Assembly (NCBI GenBank): GCA_937943605.1
Contig: CALEAW010000028.1
Location: 1-56,318, forward strand
From: an uncultured Sutterella sp.
GTDB lineage: Bacteria > Pseudomonadota > Gammaproteobacteria > Burkholderiales > Burkholderiaceae_F
Length of the DNA: 56,318 nucleotides
Reading direction: 5' to 3'
Shown: piece by piece, positions 25,687 to 33,059 of the stretch
How positions within the stretch are numbered: the stretch's first letter is position 1
Layout of the letters: each line of letters opens with the position of its first letter
Translations under genes and position numbers: made by a program
The notes under the pieces: model-generated
Seen by the model: the letters and a program-made list of their open reading frames with translations, nothing else
Databases searched by the model: none
What the model was told of the DNA's origin: nothing

Positions 25687-27891
25687 ATGACGGTTAATCT
25701 CTCTCGACGCTCCCTTCTCCAGAGCGTATCACTTGCCGCTGCGATGCCGGCAACACCTGTCTTCGCCAAGGTTGCCACTGAAGATGCCAATAAAACTTGG
25801 ACTGGTTATGCCTGTTGCGACAGTTGTAACCATGGCCCCTTCTGCGGCATCCAGTTCCAAGCTCGCGGCAACATGATCGAACGAATCGAAAACTGGAAAG
25901 AAAACCCCAATCATTTCCTATGCTCCAAAGGCTGGGCAACGTTACAGCGCCAATATAACCCGAATCGTCTGCTTTATCCGATGAAGCGTACCAATCCAAA
26001 GTCTGCCGCTGATCCCGGTTGGGTGCGCATTACTTGGGATGAGGCTTATCGTACGATTGCGGCCAAAATGCTCGAAGCCCGTGAAAAGTATGGTCCGCAC
26101 AGCGTGATGTTCTACGCTGGCGACCCGAAGGAACCGCGTGCACCGATTCAGCGTCTTGCACGCTACTTTGGCTCCACGACCTGGGGCACCGAATCGTCGG
26201 TTGCCTGCCGATCTGGTTGCGCCTTCGGTGAAGCACTCAACTTTGGTGTTGAAAATATTGGTTCAGCACCTGGACCTAAGACCAAAGTCTTCATCGTGCT
26301 TGCCACCAATGCTTGGGCACGACCAATTGGTTGGTGGAATATGCTCCTCAAAGCCAAGGCCCGTGGTGTCAAGATCATTTGTATTGACCCACGTCGTACC
26401 AAGGCCGCACAGATTGCTGACATCCATCTGCAACTTAAGGTCGGAACCGACACGGCTTTGGCTGCCGGCATGACCCGTGTCCTCATCAAGGAAAATCTGT
26501 ACAACAAAGCATTCGTGGAACAATGGACACACGGCTTTGAAGAATACGCCGCCTATTGTGAAAAATTCACGCCCGAATATACCGAAAGCATCACAGGCGT
26601 ACCTGCCAAACTGATCGTTGACGCTGCTCATATGTGGGCTGATGGCCCTGGCACCTATATATCGTCTCCGCAGTCCCTCTCTCATAACTCGAACGGCATT
26701 GCCAACACCCGCGCTCCGATGTTGTTGACAGCGACCATGGGCTATATCGACGTTGAAGGTGGTTTGCCTTTTAACGTTGGTCCTAAGAAGCTTCTTCACC
26801 ATGCTTTTGGTCAGCACGAAGACTTTATCGACTACAACTGGTGGTTTGCGCCTGAACAATTAGCTCAGTGTCTCGACCGTGAAGACGTGCCTATTTGGAG
26901 TGCCACGCATGACCAGGTGAGCCCGAATAACTTCCCTGAATGGGTGAAGGCTGGCAAGGTCAAGGTTTTCTGCGGTTGGGGCTTTAACGTCAACATTTGG
27001 CCACAACCCGCTGTCTATCGTGAAGCCTTCCGTCAACTCGACTTCGCATTCGCGGTCGACTACTTCCATCGACCAGACAGCCATGACATGCTCGACATGA
27101 TCCTTCCGGCCGCCACGAACTACGAGCGCTATGCTCCTTTCGGTAACTATGGTCCTCGCCTGATCGCTCGTCGCCCCGTCAAACCCTTGGGTGAAGCAAA
27201 GGAAGACTGGCGCATCGCCCTTGAACTCGGTTGCATCGTCGATAAGCCTGAACGCTTCTTCGAAGGTGACCCAGTCAAGGCACTCGACTGGATCCTGAAA
27301 CAATATCCAGACCGCTCGTACGAAAAGTTGGTTGCTGCCTTGCCGAATCCACTGCCATTACCAGGCGCCATTAAGGGTTTCAAAAAGTTCGAAAAAGGAC
27401 TTCTTCGACCAGATGGAAAACCCGGTTTCAACACCCAATCAGGTAAGATCGAATACGTCTCCGAAACGCTTCGGCATTATGGTCACTCTGGGCTTCCAGA
27501 GTACAAACCAATGATGCCGCTCACCGAAGAATTCAACCTTCGCTTCATTAACGGGACACGTAAGCCACATATTACGCACTCGAAGACGCGTAATGACCAA
27601 CCGTACCTAATGGAAATCGAAAACGGTCTACATATCGACATGAATCCCAAGGATGCCGCTACCCGTAACCTCAAGGAAGGTGATGTAGTTGAAATCCGTT
27701 CGCCGTTTGGCGGTCCAGTGCGCGCCACCTTAACAGTCTCGATTATTGTGCCCGAAGGCACAATCGGCGGCCAATATGGTTGGCTTGGTGATATGAACAC
27801 GCAGATCTTGATGCCTCGCGACCATCGTGACCCAATCACCGGTTATCCGTGCTACTTCGAAGTACCGGTTAGCGTCGCGAAGAAGGCCTGA
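25687..27891 (+). CDS. Tat-exported molybdopterin oxidoreductase, catalytic subunit
   Basis: The 734-aa protein belongs to the DMSO-reductase superfamily. A twin-Arg signal (SRRSLLQS, residues 6-13) sends it to the periplasm. An N-terminal [4Fe-4S] site follows, with Cys44, Cys47, Cys53 and Cys79 (C-x2-C-x5-C-x25-C; the usual third gap is three). Cys174 in SSVACRSG is the likely Mo ligand, as in polysulfide, thiosulfate or arsenate reductases. A C-terminal molydop-binding domain contains NPKDAATRNLKEGDVVEI. It forms an operon with the ferredoxin subunit and a TorD-type chaperone, but with no NrfD- or cytochrome-type anchor. Substrate is not evident; a sulfur, arsenic or organic oxidant all remain possible. 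Ribosome site AAGGAG is clear. Confidence 0.9.
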   Translation: MTVNLSRRSLLQSVSLAAAMPATPVFAKVATEDANKTWTGYACCDSCNHGPFCGIQFQARGNMIERIENWKENPNHFLCSKGWATLQRQYNPNRLLYPMKRTNPKSAADPGWVRITWDEAYRTIAAKMLEAREKYGPHSVMFYAGDPKEPRAPIQRLARYFGSTTWGTESSVACRSGCAFGEALNFGVENIGSAPGPKTKVFIVLATNAWARPIGWWNMLLKAKARGVKIICIDPRRTKAAQIADIHLQLKVGTDTALAAGMTRVLIKENLYNKAFVEQWTHGFEEYAAYCEKFTPEYTESITGVPAKLIVDAAHMWADGPGTYISSPQSLSHNSNGIANTRAPMLLTATMGYIDVEGGLPFNVGPKKLLHHAFGQHEDFIDYNWWFAPEQLAQCLDREDVPIWSATHDQVSPNNFPEWVKAGKVKVFCGWGFNVNIWPQPAVYREAFRQLDFAFAVDYFHRPDSHDMLDMILPAATNYERYAPFGNYGPRLIARRPVKPLGEAKEDWRIALELGCIVDKPERFFEGDPVKALDWILKQYPDRSYEKLVAALPNPLPLPGAIKGFKKFEKGLLRPDGKPGFNTQSGKIEYVSETLRHYGHSGLPEYKPMMPLTEEFNLRFINGTRKPHITHSKTRNDQPYLMEIENGLHIDMNPKDAATRNLKEGDVVEIRSPFGGPVRATLTVSIIVPEGTIGGQYGWLGDMNTQILMPRDHRDPITGYPCYFEVPVSVAKKA

Positions 27892-27911
27892 GTCAGAGTG
27901 AGGAGCATATT

Positions 27912-28544
27912 ATGAGCAAAGGTTTAATCATTGTTGCCGACCGCTGCATGGGATGCCACACCTGCTTTACTGTCTGCAAAGAAGAAAACCAAGTGGCACC
28001 TAATGTTCAGTGGAACCACGTCGAACGCATTGAGCACGAAAAAGTTGGCATCATAGACTACTTCCGTGTGTCCTGCATGCACTGCGACGATCCTGCTTGT
28101 ATGAAAGTCTGTCCGATGAAGGCGATCTATAAGGGTCCTCATGGCGAAGTACTCGTCGATGACCAAAAGTGCATCGGTTGCCATATGTGCGAAAAGGCCT
28201 GTCCTTATCATGCACCGAAGTTCGCTGATCCAGCCAAGATGTCCTACTTTGGCGACAAAGCGTCGCTCTCAACAGTCGGTCCGCGCCCAGAGAATAAGCG
28301 TACACCTGGCAAAGCCGAACACTGTACGCTTTGCGTTCATCGTACCTCCAAGGGTCTTCTGCCAGCTTGTGCTGCGGCCTGTCCTGCTGGCGCGATCGTC
28401 TATGTCGACTACGACAATCCAACGCCCGAAGCGGCAGAGTTGATCAAACGTGCGCAGCCCATCAACGAAGCTGCTGGCACACATCCTAAGGTGCGTTTCG
28501 TATCATCGCATACGAACTTTCGCGGTCTTGATATTAAGGCTTAA
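27912..28544 (+). CDS. Four-cluster ferredoxin subunit of the molybdoenzyme
   Basis: The 210-aa protein is a DmsB/PhsB-type electron-transfer subunit with four [4Fe-4S] motifs: CMGCHTCFTVC (residues 13-23), CMHCDDPACMKVCP, CIGCHMCEKACP and CTLCVHR...PACAAACP. It has no signal peptide, so it must be co-exported with the Tat-bearing catalytic subunit. It starts 20 bp after that gene with ribosome site GAGGAG. It passes electrons between the molybdenum site and a partner that is not encoded here. Confidence 0.93.
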   Translation: MSKGLIIVADRCMGCHTCFTVCKEENQVAPNVQWNHVERIEHEKVGIIDYFRVSCMHCDDPACMKVCPMKAIYKGPHGEVLVDDQKCIGCHMCEKACPYHAPKFADPAKMSYFGDKASLSTVGPRPENKRTPGKAEHCTLCVHRTSKGLLPACAAACPAGAIVYVDYDNPTPEAAELIKRAQPINEAAGTHPKVRFVSSHTNFRGLDIKA

Positions 28545-28566
28545 AGCCTGATATAACATCGAAACG

Positions 28567-28598
28567 CCGCCGATCAGTCACACTCGGCTGATCGGCGG
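28567..28598 (+). promoter_or_regulatory. Strong intra-operon hairpin
   Basis: A perfect 11-bp stem CCGCCGATCAG / CTGATCGGCGG with a 10-nt loop and no T tract lies 22 bp after the ferredoxin gene. It should protect the upstream mRNA from 3'-5' decay and lower expression of the chaperone relative to the structural subunits. Confidence 0.5.
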
Positions 28599-28626
28599 TC
28601 TCACTGATGACACAACGAAGACAGTC

Positions 28627-29193
28627 ATGACCAACATACAGAACAACACGCTCGACGAAACGCCCTATCGCGCGTTTCTTTATGAATTCTTTGGTGACTT
28701 CTTTAGAGGGTGCCATGACGATGCATGGCGCACTCGTTGGCAGGATGCCCTCACGGTCACCAATGCGCTGACCGATGAAACGCAAAGCATTACCCTGCCT
28801 GACGACACAAGCTTGGCGCAGGCCTTTGCTCGCGCATTTTATGGCGTTGGTTCCACGACAGTTCCGCTTGCCCAAAGCTGTTGGGAAAACGAACAATCGC
28901 TTCATTGTGGCGAAGCTTGTCGAGTGGCGCATGACCTTTATGCTCGTCATGGCATGATGAACGATTGTCAAGATCACCTACCTGATGACCACATCGGCAT
29001 CACGCTTCCTTTTGCCGCCCTGCTGCTTCGTCAGGGTGAAACTGACGACTTACGGCAATTGGTTAACAGCATTGTCTTATGGTGGCCTCTTGCTGAAGCG
29101 CAACTACGTCAAGGAGACGAATGGGTCGTACTCGCGCCAGTGCTGACGACCTTCACGAGATTCATTACCTACGAAAAACAGTTGCTACGCTAA
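28627..29193 (+). CDS. TorD/DmsD-type molybdoenzyme chaperone
   Basis: The 188-aa helical protein matches the TorD family in length and key motifs: PLAQSCWENEQSLHCGEACR (residues 79-98, where other members have P-x-x-S-x-x) and LPDDHIGITLPFAALLL, the family's E/P-x-D-H-I hallmark. It should bind the Tat signal of the catalytic subunit and help molybdopterin insertion before export. Its place third in the operon supports this. Confidence 0.85.
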   Translation: MTNIQNNTLDETPYRAFLYEFFGDFFRGCHDDAWRTRWQDALTVTNALTDETQSITLPDDTSLAQAFARAFYGVGSTTVPLAQSCWENEQSLHCGEACRVAHDLYARHGMMNDCQDHLPDDHIGITLPFAALLLRQGETDDLRQLVNSIVLWWPLAEAQLRQGDEWVVLAPVLTTFTRFITYEKQLLR

Positions 29194-29313
29194 GAACAAC
29201 GCCCATACCAGATTTTGACTCTTCAAAGGAAGTGTTTCGATCGTGCTAGACTCCAACGAATGACCTTGTGGTCTACTGAGTTTATTAAGAACGCATCTTT
29301 TAGGTTTGGCCAT

Positions 29314-30282
29314 ATGAACCGAGAACACCTCACCTCAGAGCAAGTTTGGCTACTATTGGCCATTTGGGAAACGCGTTCGATTACGCTTGCTGCGCAAAAT
29401 ATTCACATCAGCAAAGCGACAGCCACTCGACTCTTGACAACAGCTCGCACGCTCCTTCGAGATCGTCTCTTTTTGCGCGGTGGCGAAGGTCTTGTTCCGA
29501 CCGCACGCATGGTGCAACTAGCACCTCAACTTCAAGCGTTACAGCAAGGCATGATCGACGTTGTGCGTCAACCGCCGACCTTTGAGCCGACTTCACTCAA
29601 CGGCACCATACGCGTGGCCGGCGTGGATAATGCTGCGATCGCCTTTTTGTTGCCGTGTCTCAAAGCGCTATATAGGGCAGCACCGGGACTGCGCCTCTCA
29701 TTTGTACCACTATCAGAACACTTCTGCCAACATCTCGAGAGCGGACTGATCGATCTGGCGTTCTATGCGCCGCCGATGAAACTAGAAACCGACTTTCATG
29801 AGATGACCCTATATGCGTCGGATCATATCACCGTGGTACGTAACAATCATCCGATTTTGCGGACTTTGGCGGCACGACTTCAAGCTGGTCAGGAACTGAC
29901 GATTGAAGATTTCGAACCGTACCGTGAAATCATGCTCACCTACGGGTCGCTCGAAGGTGATACAGCGCCACAACGTCAATCGTCACCCGATGATCAACAC
30001 GTCGCGATGGACTGCGCACATTTTCTAGCGGGTTCCTTCTTCTTGTTGGAGTCAGACTTTTACGTGCAGTTACCGTACGTTACGGCACAATTGTTAGCAA
30101 AACACCTACCAGTCACATTACTGCCACCGGCCTTGAATGCACCAGAGCGCATTTGGCAAGCTCGTCTTATTTGGCATGAACGCACGGATCGTGATCCTGC
30201 GATGCAATGGTTCCGTTCGGTGATTGCAAGCGCACTCAGAGGAAAGAATCAAGAGGATGTGGCGACCAAGCTTCTCGAGTGA
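29314..30282 (+). CDS. LysR-family transcription regulator
   Basis: The 322-aa protein has an N-terminal winged helix (VWLLLAIWETRSITLAAQNIHISKATATRLLTTARTLLRDRLFLRGGEGLVPTARM, residues 12-68) and a periplasmic-binding-like effector domain. The ATG at 29314 is favoured because an AGG lies about ten bases upstream; a start at 29215 would add 33 residues of non-LysR sequence. It sits directly after the chaperone gene on the same strand and is the natural regulator of the molybdoenzyme operon, perhaps through the paired palindromes at 25493 and 25588. Confidence 0.88.
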   Translation: MNREHLTSEQVWLLLAIWETRSITLAAQNIHISKATATRLLTTARTLLRDRLFLRGGEGLVPTARMVQLAPQLQALQQGMIDVVRQPPTFEPTSLNGTIRVAGVDNAAIAFLLPCLKALYRAAPGLRLSFVPLSEHFCQHLESGLIDLAFYAPPMKLETDFHEMTLYASDHITVVRNNHPILRTLAARLQAGQELTIEDFEPYREIMLTYGSLEGDTAPQRQSSPDDQHVAMDCAHFLAGSFFLLESDFYVQLPYVTAQLLAKHLPVTLLPPALNAPERIWQARLIWHERTDRDPAMQWFRSVIASALRGKNQEDVATKLLE

Positions 30283-30403
30283 AATCCACACACTGATCGC
30301 TTGACAAAGAAGTGCCACGCTTCTATTTGTCTTCTTTGTGCCTGATAGACTTAAGGCCATAGCTGTCAAACACTTAAAATCCTCTCTGACTAGCCAGACT
30401 ACT

Positions 30404-30643
30404 TCAATCTCGCTTAGCCATCTGGCCGCTCCAACCATCCTCAGACCGACCACCCGCACTTTGTACGTTACCCTTTTTGGTAGCCACTTCAGTTTGAACG
30501 AGGTTTTGTTGTTTACGACACTTGAAAGCCTTGTCAAATGCATCGAACTCGTTGGCTAAGTCAGCATACGCTTTGACAAACGCTCGGTTAGTTTGCCATT
30601 TGTTTATCAAATCACTATGAGTTTTCTTCGAAAGTTGAAGCAT
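30404..30643 (-). pseudogene. Truncated HigA/XRE-like antitoxin remnant
   Basis: The 79 codons begin with a layout common in HigA-type antitoxins: DLINKWQTNRAFVKAYADL (compare L-x-x-x-W-x-x-x-x-x-F-x-x-A-Y) then KAFKCRKQQNLVQTEVATKKG, the first two helices of an XRE domain. The rest (QSAGGRSEDGW) resembles the recognition helix but ends at a stop codon, where a full domain would continue. GAGGTGG precedes the ATG. No partner toxin is found; the DNA upstream is closed in all frames. A degraded toxin-antitoxin locus is the best reading, by eye. Confidence 0.4.
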
Positions 30644-30743
30644 GGTCTACCACCTCTATCGGTATCTCTATCAAAGTATCTCAGGCAAAAAAACTTACGC
30701 AGCCACCTTAGGCGTACCAGACGGTCCGACAAAGCACCATTGA

Positions 30744-30787
30744 AAAAAATGCCACCGTTCTCTTGTTCGTGAACGATGGCATTTTTG
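30744..30787. terminator. Terminator-like hairpin, both strands
   Basis: AAAAATGCCA-C-CGTTC / GAACG-A-TGGCATTTTT is a 15-bp stem with one mismatch and a 10-nt loop. T tracts flank it on both strands. Confidence 0.6.
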
Positions 30788-30828
30788 TGGCATTGCCTCT
30801 TAGCAAGGAAAAACCACTGGCCTAAGGT

Positions 30829-30854
30829 CCTTTCAGTCTTCACCGACTGAAAGG
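30829..30854. promoter_or_regulatory. Perfect 10-bp hairpin
   Basis: CCTTTCAGTC / GACTGAAAGG with a 6-nt loop stands between the two terminator-like hairpins of this 770-bp stretch. No T tract follows on either strand, so its role is unclear. Confidence 0.35.
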
Positions 30855-30859
30855 TGTGT

Positions 30860-30894
30860 AAGAAAACGGCTCCAGACGGGAATTTGGAGCCGTT
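30860..30894 (-). terminator. Intrinsic terminator of the 31054 gene
   Basis: AACGGCTCC / GGAGCCGTT, a perfect 9-bp stem with a 12-nt loop, is followed on the minus strand by TTCTTAC after TT. It lies 160 bp past the stop of the leftward gene. Confidence 0.6.
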
Positions 30895-31053
30895 GCACAA
30901 CAGAGGAAACAGGCGTTAAGACAGAGGAGACTTGCGATGCCACAGTTTACACCATCGCTTGCCTGCTTCCTCATAGTGTTGGGACAATTATGCCTCAATT
31001 GCGAGTTGAATTTCAAACTTACGATTGTTGTCTCGCCTCTTCGGCATTGTAGC

Positions 31054-31809
31054 TTAGTAGTCAAAGACCACTGGCACGCGATTTTCTTTCGCGAACTTCA
31101 TGGCGCGCCAGAAAATCGAGAACGCAAACTTAGCGAGCGACTCCGTGCTATAGGGTTCAGGCTTAAAGTCTTCTGACCCCACTTCTTCTAAAGTTTTAGC
31201 TGGGTACCCTTCTGTTTCGGTCCAACTCAAAATCTGCTCTTCTTTGGCCAACCAGCAGATTTCATTGATGTGTTCGAGTTCCTTTTCGAGCGCAGCGACG
31301 GTACCAATCTGGACTTCACGACCGTCAGGCAAAGGCCCACGGAAGACCATGGTTGAATTCATGATAGGCACAAAGAACATGACGCTACGATAAAGCGAAA
31401 GCATATGTTCATGGTCTTCACTCAAACGCTTGATGAGAGGATGCTCCGTAAAGTCCCAATCCTTCTCTAAGGTTTCCGGAATGGTCTCTTCGTAGGTGTG
31501 CGCGGCGGCCACAAGCAACATCGCGCCGAAGGCATCCCAGTCAGGCTTGTCGGTGTAATAGGGCTTGTCGTTATTTTCTTCCCACGTTTCTGGGAGCTGA
31601 TTTTCGGGCGTCACCGCTGATAACATATCGTCACGCCAACCAGAGACAATTTGCTGAATCTGTTCGGGCGTTAACTGATCTTCAGCTTGTTCGTCAGGCG
31701 TTGAACGCTGAAAGGCAACACCATTGGCTTCAGCCCAAGCTTCAACGACCGTCTTCCAGTTATGCGCATAGTAGCGAGTCAACGTACCCGCATATAAATC
31801 CAATCCCAT
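31054..31809 (-). CDS. Conserved hypothetical protein, MGLDLYAGTLTRYY type (251 aa)
   Basis: The acidic, Trp-rich soluble protein begins MGLDLYAGTLTRYYAHNW and contains PYYTDKPDWDAFGAMLLVAAA (residues 83-103) and ILSWTETEGYP. I have a sense that proteins with an M-G-V-D-L-Y-x-G-T-L-T-R-Y start occur in unrelated bacteria, but no function is known to me. There is no signal peptide or membrane helix. AAGGAG precedes the ATG by nine bases. It follows the hydrogenase operon on the same strand but is separated by that operon's terminator. Confidence 0.7.
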   Translation of the reverse strand: MGLDLYAGTLTRYYAHNWKTVVEAWAEANGVAFQRSTPDEQAEDQLTPEQIQQIVSGWRDDMLSAVTPENQLPETWEENNDKPYYTDKPDWDAFGAMLLVAAAHTYEETIPETLEKDWDFTEHPLIKRLSEDHEHMLSLYRSVMFFVPIMNSTMVFRGPLPDGREVQIGTVAALEKELEHINEICWLAKEEQILSWTETEGYPAKTLEEVGSEDFKPEPYSTESLAKFAFSIFWRAMKFAKENRVPVVFDY

Positions 31810-31953
31810 TTCGGGTCACTCCTTTCTTTTCGTTGGCGCCTAAGCCAAACCCAGGCACCTCTTTCGAGTCATGTCCACAAGCATACAGGAAAGTCGCCAG
31901 ACGAGTCGTTTTTATCGCCTCTTGTGAGCCGCAAACACCTCATCGGACTCTTC

Positions 31954-31988
31954 TAAAACAAAGGAGGCAGCCCGAAGACCACCTCCTT
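31954..31988 (-). terminator. Intrinsic terminator of the hydrogenase operon
   Basis: AAGGAGG / CCTCCTT with a 14-nt loop is followed on the minus strand by TGTTTTAG. It lies 30 bp past the cytochrome b stop. Confidence 0.65.
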
Positions 31989-32018
31989 AAAGCTTACGAT
32001 CTATTGATCAAAAGCGGA

Positions 32019-32687
32019 TTACTTTTCGATGTTGGTGCGAATCACATCACGTTCGAACCAGGTCGGAGCGTGGTGCTTGGCTGCTTCAACAGAAATCGTA
32101 CCCGGGCCAAGACGCCAAATACCCTTGAAGTGTTCCATAGAAAGGAGCGCAAGCGGGATATGAGCGCAAACGACAAGCACGGACACAATGATGCCACCCC
32201 AAACATGGAAATAGAAGGTCCACAAGAACACAGCCTTACCAAGGAGCGGCGCACCGATCCAAAGCATCCAACCCGTCACCGTCAAAGCGGCAATCATGCC
32301 CATGAAGAGCAAGTAGGAAGCCTTCTGACCACCGTTGTAGCGACCCTGAGGCGGCACTTCAACAGGACCAAACGGGATCTTGAAGAAGCGGCGCGGATAG
32401 CCACCGAAGTTACGGAACCACATGATCGTATTGCGGTCCCATTCCAAGCAGGCGCGAAGAATGAGGGCAAAGCGATCGGGAGCGAGCACGATAAAACCGA
32501 GCAAGTTGAACGTGAACACCACACCAATGATAAGGTGGGCGAGCATCGTCGCTTCGGCAGCGCTAGCTTCAGGATTACAGAAATACGCATAGATGCCCGT
32601 AAAGAGCAAGGCAAACCACGTGATGGCGTTCACAGAGTGGAACACCTTATCGGGGGCGTGGAAACGAAGAATACGGTCATTAGCCAT
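32019..32687 (-). CDS. Cytochrome b subunit of the hydrogenase
   Basis: The 222-aa protein has four membrane helices and resembles the gamma (cytochrome b556) subunit of formate dehydrogenase: RFHAPDKVFHSVNAITWFALLFTGIY holds the first haem His, MLAHLIIGVVF the next, and FYFHVWGGIIVSVLVVCAHIPLAL further His. It should bind two b haems and pass electrons from the hydrogenase to the quinone pool. It overlaps the small-subunit gene by 8 bp, so the three genes are one transcript. Ribosome site GGAGG is strong. Confidence 0.88.
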   Translation of the reverse strand: MANDRILRFHAPDKVFHSVNAITWFALLFTGIYAYFCNPEASAAEATMLAHLIIGVVFTFNLLGFIVLAPDRFALILRACLEWDRNTIMWFRNFGGYPRRFFKIPFGPVEVPPQGRYNGGQKASYLLFMGMIAALTVTGWMLWIGAPLLGKAVFLWTFYFHVWGGIIVSVLVVCAHIPLALLSMEHFKGIWRLGPGTISVEAAKHHAPTWFERDVIRTNIEK

Positions 32688-33036
32688 GGTTTTCCTCCGT
32701 TAAGGACGCGAGTGTTGTACGCGGATAATAGTGTGTATGGAGTAGCTGATGCATGGTGTGATCGGTCGGCTTCGCATGCAAATCCTTGTAAATCTGCATG
32801 ACAGTCGGATTCTGATGCGAAGACGAGAGTCCCATCGCCTGGCAGAGCTTGTCGTCTTGATAAAGACCAGACTGACGGGCTTTGATGATCACACCACGAC
32901 GAGCGATCAAGTCACCGATAGCGTAACCGCAAACAGCGACAGCACCCACACAGAGACCTACCACCTTAAGAAAACCGCGACGACCCAAAATCAATGCAGC
33001 AGGGCGTTCGGCATAATCATAGTTTTCAGAGAACAT
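32680..33036 (-). CDS. hydB: [FeFe]-hydrogenase small subunit, Tat-exported
   Basis: The 118-aa protein has a twin-Arg signal (LGRRGFLKVVGLCVGAVAVCGYAIG, residues 17-41) and a short helical domain typical of iron hydrogenase small subunits (DDKLCQAMGLSSSHQNPTVMQIYKDL and LLHTHYYPR). In Desulfovibrio-type enzymes this chain wraps the large subunit and carries it through the Tat pore. The signal therefore places the enzyme in the periplasm. The gene starts 23 bp after the large-subunit stop. Confidence 0.9.
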   Translation of the reverse strand: MFSENYDYAERPAALILGRRGFLKVVGLCVGAVAVCGYAIGDLIARRGVIIKARQSGLYQDDKLCQAMGLSSSHQNPTVMQIYKDLHAKPTDHTMHQLLHTHYYPRTTLASLTEENHG

Positions 33037-33059
33037 GATTTAAATCCTTACGTCGAAAA

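Noticed and set aside
31701..32801. Long plus-strand open frame over the cytochrome b region
   Set aside because: Antisense shadow of the cytochrome b gene; low-complexity charged product and no family features.
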